Positions 1 to 5,411 of a stretch of 5,916 nt of DNA are shown one piece after another (the stretch's first letter is position 1; the number at the start of each line of letters is the position of its first letter). This stretch comes from Legionella longbeachae (GTDB lineage: Bacteria; Pseudomonadota; Gammaproteobacteria; Legionellales; Legionellaceae). The translations under genes and the position numbers were made by a program. The stretch spans positions 1-5,916 of the forward strand of contig JACPOX010000056.1 in the NCBI GenBank assembly GCA_016191305.1, given 5' to 3'. A model generated the notes under the pieces. That model saw only the letters and a list, made by a program, of their open reading frames with translations. It made no database searches and was not told the origin of the DNA.

Positions 1-2
1 CT

Positions 3-740
3 ATTGCAAAAGTCATGGATGATTGCATCGCCAATGGATGTAAACATGACGGAATTTTGCCTGGCGGACTCAATTTAAAAAGACGTGCTCCCGATCTATA
101 TAAGAAACTCATGGATCAAAAAGGGGTAAAAAGCATTTTTGAACAATCAGATATAATGAACCAACTCAATCTTTATGCGATGGCTGTAAATGAAGAAAAT
201 GCCGCTGGTGGACGTATTGTCACCGCTCCTACTAATGGTGCTGCTGGTATTATCCCTGCTGTACTTAAATATTGCCAACAAGCACATGATAAAATGAGCA
301 ACGAAGACATCTATACTTATTTTCTCACCGCCGCTGCTATAGGTATTCTCTATAAAAAAGGTGCTTCTATATCAGGTGCAGAGGTAGGCTGTCAGGGTGA
401 AGTCGGAGTTGCTTCTTCAATGGCAGCAGCAGGTCTTACAGCTGTTCTTGGAGGTACAGTAGAACAGGTAGAAAATGCCGCAGAAATTGCAATGGAGCAT
501 CATTTAGGAATGACTTGTGATCCAGTGCTTGGTTTAGTCCAAATACCCTGCATCGAACGAAATGCCATGGGGGCAGTAAAAGCAGTAAATGCAACGCGCA
601 TGGCACTGATTGGCGATGGTCAACACCAGATTTCTCTAGATAAAGTAATCAAAACCATGAAGCAAACTGGAATGGATATGCAAAGTATCTATAAGGAAAC
701 ATCTATGGGTGGATTGGCTGTTAATTTACCAGAATGTTAA
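3..740 (+). CDS. sdaA: L-serine dehydratase (iron-sulfur, single-chain type), C-terminal part
   Basis: This enzyme deaminates L-serine to pyruvate and ammonia in the cytoplasm using an oxygen-sensitive 4Fe-4S cluster; serine is a major carbon source for Legionella. The reading frame is open from base 3, so the gene begins upstream of the window. The ATG at 15 lies inside the conserved core and is not the start. Visible are 245 residues of the catalytic alpha domain, including the ILPGGL motif, a glycine/alanine-rich APTNGAAGI segment, and three cluster cysteines in GCQGE (base 390), MTCDP and IPCIERN. Their spacing of 42 and 11 residues equals that of Cys343, Cys385 and Cys396 in the L. pneumophila enzyme. 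The protein ends in PEC, and this terminal Cys corresponds to Cys458, known to bind the cluster as an intrinsic competitive inhibitor. If the full length is also 458, about 213 N-terminal residues are missing. It is convergent with tilS. The identification is firm. Confidence 0.96.
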   Translation: MAKVMDDCIANGCKHDGILPGGLNLKRRAPDLYKKLMDQKGVKSIFEQSDIMNQLNLYAMAVNEENAAGGRIVTAPTNGAAGIIPAVLKYCQQAHDKMSNEDIYTYFLTAAAIGILYKKGASISGAEVGCQGEVGVASSMAAAGLTAVLGGTVEQVENAAEIAMEHHLGMTCDPVLGLVQIPCIERNAMGAVKAVNATRMALIGDGQHQISLDKVIKTMKQTGMDMQSIYKETSMGGLAVNLPEC

Positions 741-742
741 CG

Positions 743-766
743 TAAGAGCTCCCAAGATAGTTCTTA
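743..766 (+). terminator. Stem-loop directly after sdaA, possible weak terminator
   Basis: Two bases after the sdaA stop codon, TAAGAGCT (743-750) can pair with AGTTCTTA (759-766). This gives eight pairs including one G-U, around an 8-base loop. No T-run follows on the plus strand, so it is not a textbook intrinsic terminator. It may protect the 3' end of the mRNA or assist termination between the convergent sdaA and tilS genes. The pairing is seen directly; the function is inferred. Confidence 0.35.
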
Positions 767-775
767 GGAAAAAGT

Positions 776-845
776 AGCCTGAATGGAGCGCTATGCGCGT
801 AATCCGGGAACCCCGCGAAGGGGTTCATTATGGTGTACCAGCCTG
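776..845. repeat. Palindromic dispersed-repeat-like element between sdaA and tilS
   Basis: The segment is GC-richer than its surroundings and contains two adjacent dyads. The first is an imperfect palindrome, 778-784 against 802-808, with an inner GCGC-TAT-GCGC core at 788-798. The second is a perfect 7-bp stem, GAACCCC (808-814) with GGGGTTC (820-826), around the loop GCGAA. The hexamer AGCCTG occurs near both ends (776-781 and 840-845). The wording 'GGAGCG...GTAATCCGGGAA' resembles the short palindromic repeats scattered through intergenic regions of Legionella and related genomes, but only one copy is in this window. It lies between convergent genes, where such elements commonly sit, and may act as a bidirectional transcription barrier. 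Repeat status is inferred from recalled patterns. Confidence 0.5.
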
Positions 846-861
846 CCTTTGATATAGTTGT

Positions 862-2211
862 TTATCTTAAGTTGACGCCATTACGTGAACAATTACTCTG
901 ATTAAAAACCCAGGCATCAGCCGATTCTTTATCAAAAAATAAATCACTCATTGCATAACCGACTACTGCAGCAAGTTTGTCATCAAAATAAACTAAAGGA
1001 ATTCTCTCTCTTAACCAAGGAGGAATACCCCAATCCTGAAATAATTTTTTTAAACGTTTCGTCTGACCATGCCAAAAAAATTCCTCTCCTCCTGTTCTGA
1101 ACTTAACAAATATTTTGGCTTTTGGTGGAATAACTAAGCCTTGTTTGGCTTTTCTAGCCGTTAAATTGATTTCTGAAATACCTAAAATTAAAGTTAATGG
1201 AAATCCAGACCATTCAACACAAGAAGGCAAATCTGCTTTGTTCTTTTTGTCTAAAAATAAATGCCTTTGATAACGACGAACTAAAATATCGCCCCAGCAA
1301 ACCTCTGGAGCAGCATCATGATTGGCATAAATCACTTCATGAATTAATCGACTAAAAGTTGCGGTGGATGGCATTTGGATTTGATTATTTTTCAACCAAA
1401 ATCTAAGAACATTGACTATGCGCTCAAAACTTAATTTGCTTACTGCGTCAATAGCAAGAGTTTTTTGAAAATCAACAGGTGCTAATAGCCCAGTTTTCTT
1501 TTCTTCCATAGAAAAATCAATCACCGCCAAAGTATCTAAATTTTTTTTAGCCTGTTGACAGTGAATTGCTGCTCTTGCAATATTTCCTTCAACTCCCGGC
1601 CATTTGCTTTTTAGCAACGGTATGATTTGCATGCGCAAAAAATTACGTGAGTAATTAGTATTCAGATTGCTTTCATCCTCAATCCAGCTTAATTGATGCA
1701 AGTTTGCATAATGCTCCAAATGTTCGCGGGAATGGTTTAAAAAGGGTCTAGTAAGTACCCCTCGTCCTAGTTGACTAAAATCAGACATAGCAGCTAAACC
1801 ATCCACACCTGAACCTCGAAACAACTGCAAAAGAACAGTCTCGGCCTGATCATTCAAATGATGGCCTAAAATAAGACAATCCTTTTCTGTGATTAAAGAA
1901 GAAAACACCTCATAACGTGCAATTCGTCCTCTTTCTTCGATATTTGCTGAGCGATCAAATTGCACTGAATAAGCAATGAACGGAATCCCTGAATTTTGAC
2001 AAAATTGTTCACAATTTTTTTGCCAAGAGGATGCATTGGCACTAATTCCATGATTAACATGTACTGCAACTAATTTGCTAAACAAAGTTGGTTGAGATGC
2101 AAGTACATGCAAAAGCACAGTTGAGTCCAGTCCACCACTAAAGCCCACAATTAATTTGTTAAAATGGCTTAAACGAGAAAACCAACTCGAACTCAATAAA
2201 GGTTTAATCAC
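862..2211 (-). CDS. tilS: tRNA(Ile)-lysidine synthase TilS
   Basis: TilS uses ATP and lysine to convert cytidine 34 of the CAU-anticodon tRNA-Ile2 to lysidine, switching decoding from AUG to AUA; the gene is essential in most bacteria. The 449-residue product is close to the usual length (E. coli about 430). The N-type ATP-pyrophosphatase domain carries the PP-loop SGGLDS (residues 25-30), HVNHG (51-55), [10 protein letters not shown] (116-125) and RGSGVDGL (132-139), then [11 protein letters not shown] (179-193). A linker and the C-terminal tRNA-binding domain follow, marked by [19 protein letters not shown] (387-405). The start is a GTG at 2209-2211: an in-frame stop lies only four codons upstream and no ATG is available, and GGGAG stands three bases before it. 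The first bases overlap the accA 3' end by eight, so translation is probably coupled to accA. It ends convergently with sdaA. No defect is visible. Confidence 0.96.
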   Translation of the reverse strand: MIKPLLSSSWFSRLSHFNKLIVGFSGGLDSTVLLHVLASQPTLFSKLVAVHVNHGISANASSWQKNCEQFCQNSGIPFIAYSVQFDRSANIEERGRIARYEVFSSLITEKDCLILGHHLNDQAETVLLQLFRGSGVDGLAAMSDFSQLGRGVLTRPFLNHSREHLEHYANLHQLSWIEDESNLNTNYSRNFLRMQIIPLLKSKWPGVEGNIARAAIHCQQAKKNLDTLAVIDFSMEEKKTGLLAPVDFQKTLAIDAVSKLSFERIVNVLRFWLKNNQIQMPSTATFSRLIHEVIYANHDAAPEVCWGDILVRRYQRHLFLDKKNKADLPSCVEWSGFPLTLILGISEINLTARKAKQGLVIPPKAKIFVKFRTGGEEFFWHGQTKRLKKLFQDWGIPPWLRERIPLVYFDDKLAAVVGYAMSDLFFDKESADAWVFNQSNCSRNGVNLR

Positions 2212-3157
2212 ATGCTCCCATTAACATATATTTTTGGTACCTGGTTTCGATTAGCCTCTCCAAGGGCATATTTTTCAAAGTACTTAATTCAGTGAGTAAA
2301 GCTTCTTTTAAGCGTGCTGCCATCTCATCAACATTACGATGAGCACCTCCTAGAGGTTCTGGTACGATCTTATCAATTAACTTATTTTCAAAAATTTTAT
2401 CTGCCGTGATCCTCATCGCACGAGCCGCATCGCTTGCTTTGGATGCATCTTTCCAAAGGATAGAAGCACAGCCTTCTGGTGAAATTACTGAATAAATACC
2501 AAACTGCAGCATTAATACTCGATCTCCCACACCAATAGCCAAAGCACCACCAGAACCCGCCTCGCCAGTTACCGCGCAAATTATTGGGGTTTTTAGGCGT
2601 GACATCACAAAAAGATTTCGCGCAATCGCTTCAGATTGGTTACGCTCTTCAGCGCCGATTCCAGGATATGCTCCTGCTGTATCAATAAAGGTAAAAATAG
2701 GTAATTTGAATTTTTCAGCCATATGCATTAAACGCAATGCTTTTCTATATTCCTCTGGCCTTGCCATACCAAAATTACGGTATACTTTTTCCTTAGTGCG
2801 CTTCCCCTTTTGATGCCCCAAGACCATAACAGGTTCACCATTCAAACGCGCTAAACCACCTATAATCGCAGGGGCGGAAGAGCAACTTCTATCACCATGC
2901 AACTCCTGAAAATCGGTAAAAATACGTTCAATATAATCTGTGGTCTGAGGTCTAAGCGGATGCCTTGCCATTTGAGCCACTTGCCATGGTTCCAAATTTG
3001 AAAATACTTGAGCAGTTAACTCAGCGCATTTCACTTGGAGTCGTCTTATTTCTTCACTTAAATTAACTTCATTATCATTGCCTATCATACGAAGTGCTTC
3101 AATCTTTTGATTCAATTCTTCGATGGGTTGCTCAAAGTCCAAAAATTGTCGGCTCAT
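2204..3157 (-). CDS. accA: Acetyl-CoA carboxylase carboxyltransferase subunit alpha
   Basis: AccA pairs with AccD to form the cytoplasmic carboxyltransferase that moves the carboxyl group from biotinyl-AccB to acetyl-CoA, making malonyl-CoA in the first committed step of fatty acid synthesis. The 317-residue length matches the family (E. coli 319). The typical N-terminus [19 protein letters not shown] supports the ATG at 3155-3157. After a helical region of about 50 residues comes the crotonase-like fold, with [11 protein letters not shown] (114-124), [15 protein letters not shown] (130-144), [13 protein letters not shown] (159-171), [15 protein letters not shown] (198-212) and [16 protein letters not shown] (222-237). 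The glycine-rich oxyanion loop reads GEAGSGG where E. coli has GEGGSGG; the position varies in the family, so activity is expected. The zinc domain belongs to AccD and is absent here. accA heads an operon with tilS and is divergent from the PPTase gene, with ATGs 27 bases apart. AAGAG seven bases upstream is only a modest ribosome binding site. Confidence 0.97.
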   Translation of the reverse strand: MSRQFLDFEQPIEELNQKIEALRMIGNDNEVNLSEEIRRLQVKCAELTAQVFSNLEPWQVAQMARHPLRPQTTDYIERIFTDFQELHGDRSCSSAPAIIGGLARLNGEPVMVLGHQKGKRTKEKVYRNFGMARPEEYRKALRLMHMAEKFKLPIFTFIDTAGAYPGIGAEERNQSEAIARNLFVMSRLKTPIICAVTGEAGSGGALAIGVGDRVLMLQFGIYSVISPEGCASILWKDASKASDAARAMRITADKIFENKLIDKIVPEPLGGAHRNVDEMAARLKEALLTELSTLKNMPLERLIETRYQKYMLMGACD

Positions 3158-3167
3158 TCAATACTCT

Positions 3168-3196
3168 TTGGTGAATTAAATATCATGGTATATGAT
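3168..3196 (+). promoter_or_regulatory. Candidate sigma-70 promoter for the PPTase-birA operon
   Basis: TTGGTG (3168-3173) and TATGAT (3191-3196) are separated by exactly 17 bases; the -10 matches five of six consensus positions and the -35 three of six. Transcription would start near 3203, downstream of the ATG at 3185. If this promoter is real, the PPTase must begin at the ATG at 3215 or, more plausibly, 3236. It overlaps the candidate accA promoter on the other strand. Confidence is limited by the poor -35. Confidence 0.33.
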
Positions 3197-3211
3197 AACC
3201 TTAACCATCAA
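3182..3211 (-). promoter_or_regulatory. Candidate sigma-70 promoter for accA-tilS
   Basis: On the minus strand, TTGATG (3211-3206) is followed after 18 bases by CATGAT (3187-3182); each hexamer matches the sigma-70 consensus at four of six positions. Initiation near 3176 would give a leader of about 18 bases before the accA ATG at 3157. The hexamers lie inside the beginning of the oppositely oriented PPTase gene. The match is weak and rests on inspection only. Confidence 0.28.
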
Positions 3212-3973
3212 TTGATGCCAGATTCAAAAATACATATGATTATTACCGGATTTAACCCTTTAAATACAGAAAACTGCATTTTAAACGAAGCTCGCATTGA
3301 TCTTTGGCAGTTTTCATTAAAATCTGAATTAGATAGCGCCTATCAAATATTAAATTCAGAAGAGAGAGCTCGTGCAGACCGGTTCTACTTCAGTCGACAC
3401 AAGCGGCGCTTTTCTACTGCTAGAGCGACCATGAGAATTATTCTAGCGCGCTATTTGAATACATCTCCAGAACGACTGGAATTTACCTATAATGCGCATG
3501 GTAAACCAGAGATTCTTAATTCAGCAAAATTACAATTCAATCTTAGTCATACTGGTGACTTGGCATTACTCGCCATAGGAAAAACTTTTCCTATGGGGGT
3601 TGATATAGAAAAATATTCTGCACGGCCTTATGAAGGTATAGCAAAAAGTTTATTTTCAGAACAAGAATACGAGGAATTTATTAAGGCACCCCTCGCTCTG
3701 AAACCTGCAATATTTTTTCATGTTTGGGCACAAAAAGAAGCTTTTATTAAAGCCTGCGGATTAGGCCTTTCTTATCCCACCAAACATTTTAGCGTTCCCC
3801 TCACAATGCCTACGAAACAATTGGTGGATGACTCCTTACACAATATGACTTGGCAACTGCGCTCATTTATGCCTGAAATAGCCTGCAGTGGTGCTTTATG
3901 CCATTATCCAACTGTGAGAGAAATAAGACATGGATTTATTCAATTGCAACAAAATCACAGCTTGAAATTTTAG
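3185..3973 (+). CDS. 4'-phosphopantetheinyl transferase, Sfp/Gsp family
   Basis: It transfers the phosphopantetheine arm of coenzyme A to a serine of carrier proteins (ACP or peptide/polyketide carrier domains) in the cytoplasm. Numbered from the ATG at 3185, the 262-residue product shows the family motifs in order: HGKPE (105-109), FNLSHTGD (118-125), GVDIE (138-142; D140 and E142 bind magnesium) and WAQKEAFIKACG (181-192; E185 completes the metal site, K184 and K189 are conserved). The N-terminal half has EERARADRF and RRFSTARA, typical of two-lobed Sfp-type enzymes of 220-250 residues. The start is uncertain. GGTGA precedes 3185 at a long distance; the ATGs at 3215 and 3236 lack good ribosome sites but would suit the promoter seen here. 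An in-frame ATG at 3107 lies inside accA and is rejected. birA follows after 8 bases. Whether it serves fatty acid ACP or secondary metabolism cannot be told; no dedicated AcpS is in view. Confidence 0.92.
   Translation: MVYDNLNHQLMPDSKIHMIITGFNPLNTENCILNEARIDLWQFSLKSELDSAYQILNSEERARADRFYFSRHKRRFSTARATMRIILARYLNTSPERLEFTYNAHGKPEILNSAKLQFNLSHTGDLALLAIGKTFPMGVDIEKYSARPYEGIAKSLFSEQEYEEFIKAPLALKPAIFFHVWAQKEAFIKACGLGLSYPTKHFSVPLTMPTKQLVDDSLHNMTWQLRSFMPEIACSGALCHYPTVREIRHGFIQLQQNHSLKF
3573..3596. repeat. 11-bp perfect inverted repeat inside the PPTase gene
   Basis: CCATAGGAAAA (3573-3583) is followed two bases later by its exact reverse complement, TTTTCCTATGG (3586-3596). In the mRNA this could form a hairpin once one or two inner A-U pairs open to make a loop. 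It encodes the end of the segment between the FNLSHTGD and GVDIE motifs, a place where residue choice is fairly free. The repeat is directly visible; no function is assigned. Confidence 0.5.
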
Positions 3974-3981
3974 GTTTAAAA
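3971..3981 (+). promoter_or_regulatory. birA ribosome binding site overlapping the PPTase stop codon
   Basis: The PPTase stop TAG (3971-3973) overlaps an AGG core at 3972-3974, seven bases before the ATG at 3982. This spacing decides the birA start in favour of 3982 over an in-frame ATG at 3898, which would lie deep inside the PPTase gene and add 28 residues unlike any BirA. Ribosomes finishing the PPTase could reinitiate on birA. Confidence 0.55.
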
Positions 3982-4962
3982 ATGAATTTTACCCCATCTC
4001 AACTTATTTTAATGCAACTTCTTGGTGATGGCTCCTGTCATAGTGGTTCTGAATTGGGAGCGATTTTAGGTGTAACCCGATCGGCTATATGGAAACAAAT
4101 AAATCAATTAATCGAATCAGGAATTCCTATCAAACGAATACCACACCAAGGTTATCAATTACCTAGTAAACTGATATTATTAAATCAGCAAAGCATTACA
4201 GACCACCTATTAACAGAAAACTTGGTAAATTCTTTCAATTTACATTTATTTAATTCTATTGATTCAACCAATCGTTACCTAAAAGATCTACCTATTTCTC
4301 ATGCCGTGGATATTTGCTGTGCTGAAATTCAGACTCAAGGCAGAGGCCGATTTGGTAGACACTGGCATTCACCCTTTGGAGAAAATATTTATTGCTCTAG
4401 TCGTTGGAATTTTAACTATGACCTTACAAAACTTTCAGGATTAAGCTTAGTTACCAGTTTAGCGGTTTTAGCAACATTAAATGATCTGCAAATTGCTTCT
4501 GATGTTAAAATCAAATGGCCTAATGATATTTTATGGAATGATAAAAAATTATGCGGAAGCTTGATTGAAATCATGGCAGAATCCAATAGCAATGTTCAAG
4601 TCATTATTGGGATTGGATTAAATGTCAATACAGATACACTAAATCACCCTCTTCCTACAAAACCGTGGTGTTCTTTATATGAACTCACCCAACATTATCA
4701 TGATCGTAATTTTATTATCGCAAAACTAATCGCCAATTTGGAACGTTATTTAATCAAATTTATTCAAAACGATCTAAATAGCTTTATGGAGGAATGGGAC
4801 AAATCTGATTATCTGGCCGGAAAAAATATAAAGGTAACGCAGTCATTAAATACTATTTCTGGAATCGCACGTGGAATTAATCAGAATGGGCAATTAATTT
4901 TGCAAGATGAGTCAGGCCTAGAGCATTATCTCTCTTCAGGAGATACTTCATTACAATTATGA
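3982..4962 (+). CDS. birA: Bifunctional biotin--[acetyl-CoA-carboxylase] ligase / biotin operon repressor BirA
   Basis: BirA makes biotinyl-5'-AMP and transfers biotin to the lysine of AccB; two-domain members also repress biotin synthesis genes. The 326-residue product matches the two-domain form (E. coli 321). Residues 1-60 form a winged helix-turn-helix (GSELGAILGVTRSAIWKQINQL, then KRIPHQGYQL as the wing). The catalytic domain has DSTNRYL (94-100), the biotin/ATP loop GRGRFGRHW (120-128), KWPND (178-182), DKKLCGSLIE (187-196; K189 corresponds to the biotin-contacting lysine of KLAG in E. coli) and IGIGLNVN (209-216). The small C-terminal SH3-like domain follows (about 275-326). The start at 3982 gives the usual length and has an AGG ribosome site. 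It is second in an operon with the PPTase and convergent with csrA. No bio genes or BirA operator are seen here, so the repressor role is inferred from the N-terminal domain only. Confidence 0.96.
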   Translation: MNFTPSQLILMQLLGDGSCHSGSELGAILGVTRSAIWKQINQLIESGIPIKRIPHQGYQLPSKLILLNQQSITDHLLTENLVNSFNLHLFNSIDSTNRYLKDLPISHAVDICCAEIQTQGRGRFGRHWHSPFGENIYCSSRWNFNYDLTKLSGLSLVTSLAVLATLNDLQIASDVKIKWPNDILWNDKKLCGSLIEIMAESNSNVQVIIGIGLNVNTDTLNHPLPTKPWCSLYELTQHYHDRNFIIAKLIANLERYLIKFIQNDLNSFMEEWDKSDYLAGKNIKVTQSLNTISGIARGINQNGQLILQDESGLEHYLSSGDTSLQL

Positions 4963-4967
4963 TGTGC

Positions 4968-4995
4968 GTCCCGAGCATTTTTAAGCGTTCGGGAC
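4968..4995. terminator. Stem-loop between convergent birA and csrA
   Basis: GTCCCGA (4968-4974) and TCGGGAC (4989-4995) are perfect inverted repeats. One G-U and one C-G pair extend the stem to nine pairs around the loop ATTTTTAAGC. It starts six bases after the birA stop and ends 24 bases beyond the csrA stop, as expected of a shared, two-way terminator. No clear T-run follows on either strand, so termination would be inefficient or helped by other factors. Confidence 0.5.
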
Positions 4996-5019
4996 TGGAT
5001 GAACTGCGAGGAAATCGAT

Positions 5020-5214
5020 TTATACAGCTTCTTCAGATTCATCTGATTGCTTTTCTTGTTGTATGCGTAAATAAATTTCTTCACGGTGAACAGATACATC
5101 TTTTGGTGCATTAATCCCCAAACGAACCTGATTTCCTTTTACACCTAGAACAGTGATATTAACATCATCACCAATAATCAAGGTTTCACCTATACGCCGA
5201 GTCAAAATTAACAT
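5020..5214 (-). CDS. csrA: Carbon storage regulator CsrA (translational regulator)
   Basis: CsrA is a homodimeric RNA-binding protein that recognises GGA motifs in mRNA leaders and blocks or promotes translation. In Legionella it holds cells in the replicative phase until small RNAs of the LetA/LetS pathway titrate it away. The product is 64 residues, the usual size, with the standard start [12 protein letters not shown] and the compact beta-strand body through [25 protein letters not shown]. The RNA-contacting residues Leu4 and Arg44 (in HRE) are both present. The tail [13 protein letters not shown] is acidic and probably disordered. An in-frame ATG 17 codons upstream exists, but the family start and the AGGGAG ribosome site at 5226-5221 select the ATG at 5214-5212. 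It is convergent with birA and downstream, in the same direction, of the glycosyltransferase gene. The proximity to a sugar transferase locus fits the main csrA of Legionella, but paralogues exist in the genus. Confidence 0.96.
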   Translation of the reverse strand: MLILTRRIGETLIIGDDVNITVLGVKGNQVRLGINAPKDVSVHREEIYLRIQQEKQSDESEEAV

Positions 5215-5312
5215 AAAAATCTCCCTAACAGAGCAACTACCTCTTCCTCCATAGAACGCGTCCATGGTGTTCTTGATAGCTACAAAACGACTAAATTTAA
5301 ATCAAAAGTATA
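5215..5312 (-). promoter_or_regulatory. csrA leader with four GGA motifs, ribosome site and possible -10
   Basis: On the minus strand, GGA occurs at 5263-5261, 5250-5248, 5247-5245 and 5224-5222. The last is inside the AGGGAG ribosome binding site (5226-5221), six bases before the csrA ATG. GGA is the core CsrA recognition site, and two sites 10-60 bases apart can be bridged by one dimer, so the leader looks built for autoregulation. A TATACT (5312-5307) matches the -10 consensus at five of six positions, but no good -35 sits 15-18 bases upstream; initiation there would give a leader of about 85 bases. The motifs are seen; autoregulation is inferred by analogy with other CsrA proteins. Confidence 0.42.
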
Positions 5313-5357
5313 TTGTACGAATCTAAGTTTACACTGTGATTATTAACAGAGTATTAA

Positions 5358-5407
5358 GAAAAAATTAATATTTTTTTTTTTTTTAAATTAAGAAAAAAAA
5401 TATTAAT
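5358..5407 (-). terminator. A/T-only hairpin with 14-T tract after the glycosyltransferase gene
   Basis: A 15-bp perfect inverted repeat made only of A and T (5364-5378 against 5393-5407) encloses a 14-base loop and includes most of a run of 14 T (5371-5384). Read on the minus strand, it begins four bases after the glycosyltransferase stop codon, and the stem is followed by five T (5363-5359). That is the position and shape of an intrinsic terminator, but the absence of G-C pairs would make it weak. It separates the glycosyltransferase from csrA. Confidence 0.42.
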
Positions 5408-5411
5408 AAAT

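Noticed and set aside
741..861. tRNA or small RNA gene in the sdaA-tilS gap
   Set aside because: No cloverleaf, T-loop GTTCRA signature or promoter-terminator pair is visible; the dyads fit a dispersed repeat better.
1541..1548. Run of eight T in tilS as a frameshift or phase-variation site
   Set aside because: The frame is intact across it, and such runs are expected in AT-rich coding DNA of this composition.
2397..2579. A 60-codon open frame on the minus strand
   Set aside because: It lies wholly inside accA in another frame and its product has no recognisable motif.
3107..3184. Upstream ATG extending the PPTase by 26 residues
   Set aside because: It starts inside the opposite-strand accA gene, and the added residues have no counterpart in Sfp-type enzymes.
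3158..3240. BirA operator (TTGTAAACC-type half-sites) near the birA operon
   Set aside because: No paired half-sites were found here. A lone TGTAAAC on the minus strand near 5330 has no partner at the required spacing.
4926..5111. A 61-codon minus-strand frame across the birA end and csrA
   Set aside because: It is a shadow of csrA and birA with no family resemblance or ribosome site.
5215..5265. 17-residue N-terminal extension of CsrA
   Set aside because: CsrA proteins begin at MLILTR, and the AGGGAG ribosome site at 5226-5221 points to that start.
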